This document shows positions 6,401 through 6,681 of a stretch of 6,681 nucleotides of DNA, in pieces. The stretch comes from Deltaproteobacteria bacterium (GTDB taxonomy: Bacteria > Desulfobacterota > Desulfarculia > Adiutricales > Adiutricaceae). The stretch covers positions 1-6,681 of the forward strand of contig JAITJP010000306.1 of NCBI GenBank assembly GCA_031278835.1. The letters run 5' to 3'. The stretch's first letter is position 1, and every line of letters begins with the position of its first letter. The notes below the pieces were generated by a model. It did not search any database, was not told the origin of the DNA, and saw only the letters and a program-made list of their open reading frames with translations. The translations under genes were made by a program, and so were the position numbers.

Positions 6401-6681
6401 AATCTATGAGCTTGATTTTCCTCTAGTTGTGGTTACTAAAATTTCCAAGCCCGCCCAGGCCCCATAAAAATTATTGGCAAAAAATTCAATGACCCCGGTT
6501 TTTTTAACTCGAAAATCGAAAATCTCACCCCCATGCCAAACGGCTCCCTAAAGGGGTCAAATAGCCCCGTGGTGGGCTTTTCCGGCCAAGCCTCCACCTC
6601 CCCCTTAGGGGCCAGGGGGCCGAAGCGCCCTGGGGCCTTTAGGGCCGTTTACCAGGCAAGTCGCTTGGAGGCATTGATCTT
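6401..6681. other. Right-edge region without a confident gene
   Basis: No complete gene is supported. On the plus strand a frame from ATG at 6533 (MPNGSLKGSNSPVVGFSGQA...) stays open to the edge for 49 codons but has no ribosome binding site and no family I recognise. On the minus strand the last ten codons before TAA at 6649-6651 read KINASKRLAW, which could be the C-terminus of a gene to the right running with creD. Neither can be chosen from so little sequence. The last 130 bases are G/C-rich, unlike the A/T-rich DNA before them. Confidence 0.3.
6608..6637. repeat. G/C-rich hairpin with a UUCG-type loop
   Basis: The arms at 6608-6620 and 6625-6637 can pair at 10 of 13 positions around the four bases CGAA. 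Read on the minus strand the loop is C(TTCG)G, the exceptionally stable RNA tetraloop. The hairpin lies about 12 bases past the possible minus-strand stop at 6649, so it may cap or end a transcript from the right, but no T run follows it. Confidence 0.4.

Noticed and set aside
6470..6490. Sigma-54 promoter suggested by TTGGCA near 6475
   Set aside because: The required GC doublet of the -12 element is missing at the right spacing.
6437..6648. Minus-strand frame of about 70 codons containing FDPFREPFGMGVRF
   Set aside because: It starts directly after a stop in the same frame, has no good start site, crosses a hairpin and a T/A-run region and matches no family I know; at best a gene remnant.

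Overview
The window looks like bacterial chromosome from a Gram-negative, probably a deltaproteobacterium-like (Desulfobacterota) lineage. This is inferred from an NtrY-type membrane kinase and a CreD inner-membrane protein, not proven. Coding sequence is moderately G+C-rich, intergenic sequence is strongly A/T-rich, and the tetramer GGCC (often TGGCCA or TTGGCC) recurs everywhere.

Layout, left to right. Bases 1-839 (+) are the 3' part of a gene whose start lies outside the window. It matches the Card1/Can2 (DUF1887) family: the end of a CARF domain with an N-x-T-x-G-T-K motif, then a PD-(D/E)XK-type nuclease domain. Such proteins are cyclic-oligoadenylate-activated nucleases of type III CRISPR immunity, so a type III locus may lie to the left. 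Bases 840 to about 1883 hold no gene. They are filled by about twelve diverged tandem copies of an unusual unit of about 89 bp, in three subtypes. The array spans almost exactly the gap between the convergent stop codons of the nuclease and kinase genes. The last codons of the nuclease gene are themselves a copy of the end of the repeat unit. Bases 1892-4102 (-) encode a complete NtrY-like sensor histidine kinase (four membrane segments, HAMP, PAS, DHp, HATPase). Bases 4282-6072 (-) encode a CreD-family inner-membrane protein with an extra N-terminal membrane helix. Bases 6073-6681 hold the creD 5' region, an A/T-rich promoter-like zone, and a G/C-rich hairpin at the right edge. No gene there can be called with confidence.

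How the parts fit. creD and the kinase gene share strand and order (creD first, gap of about 180 bp), so they may form an envelope-sensing unit, as CreD proteins elsewhere sit beside two-component kinases. No response regulator is in the window, so the kinase's partner is encoded elsewhere. The CRISPR-associated nuclease is transcribed towards this unit, and the repeat array separates the two. The most unusual element is the 89-bp array.
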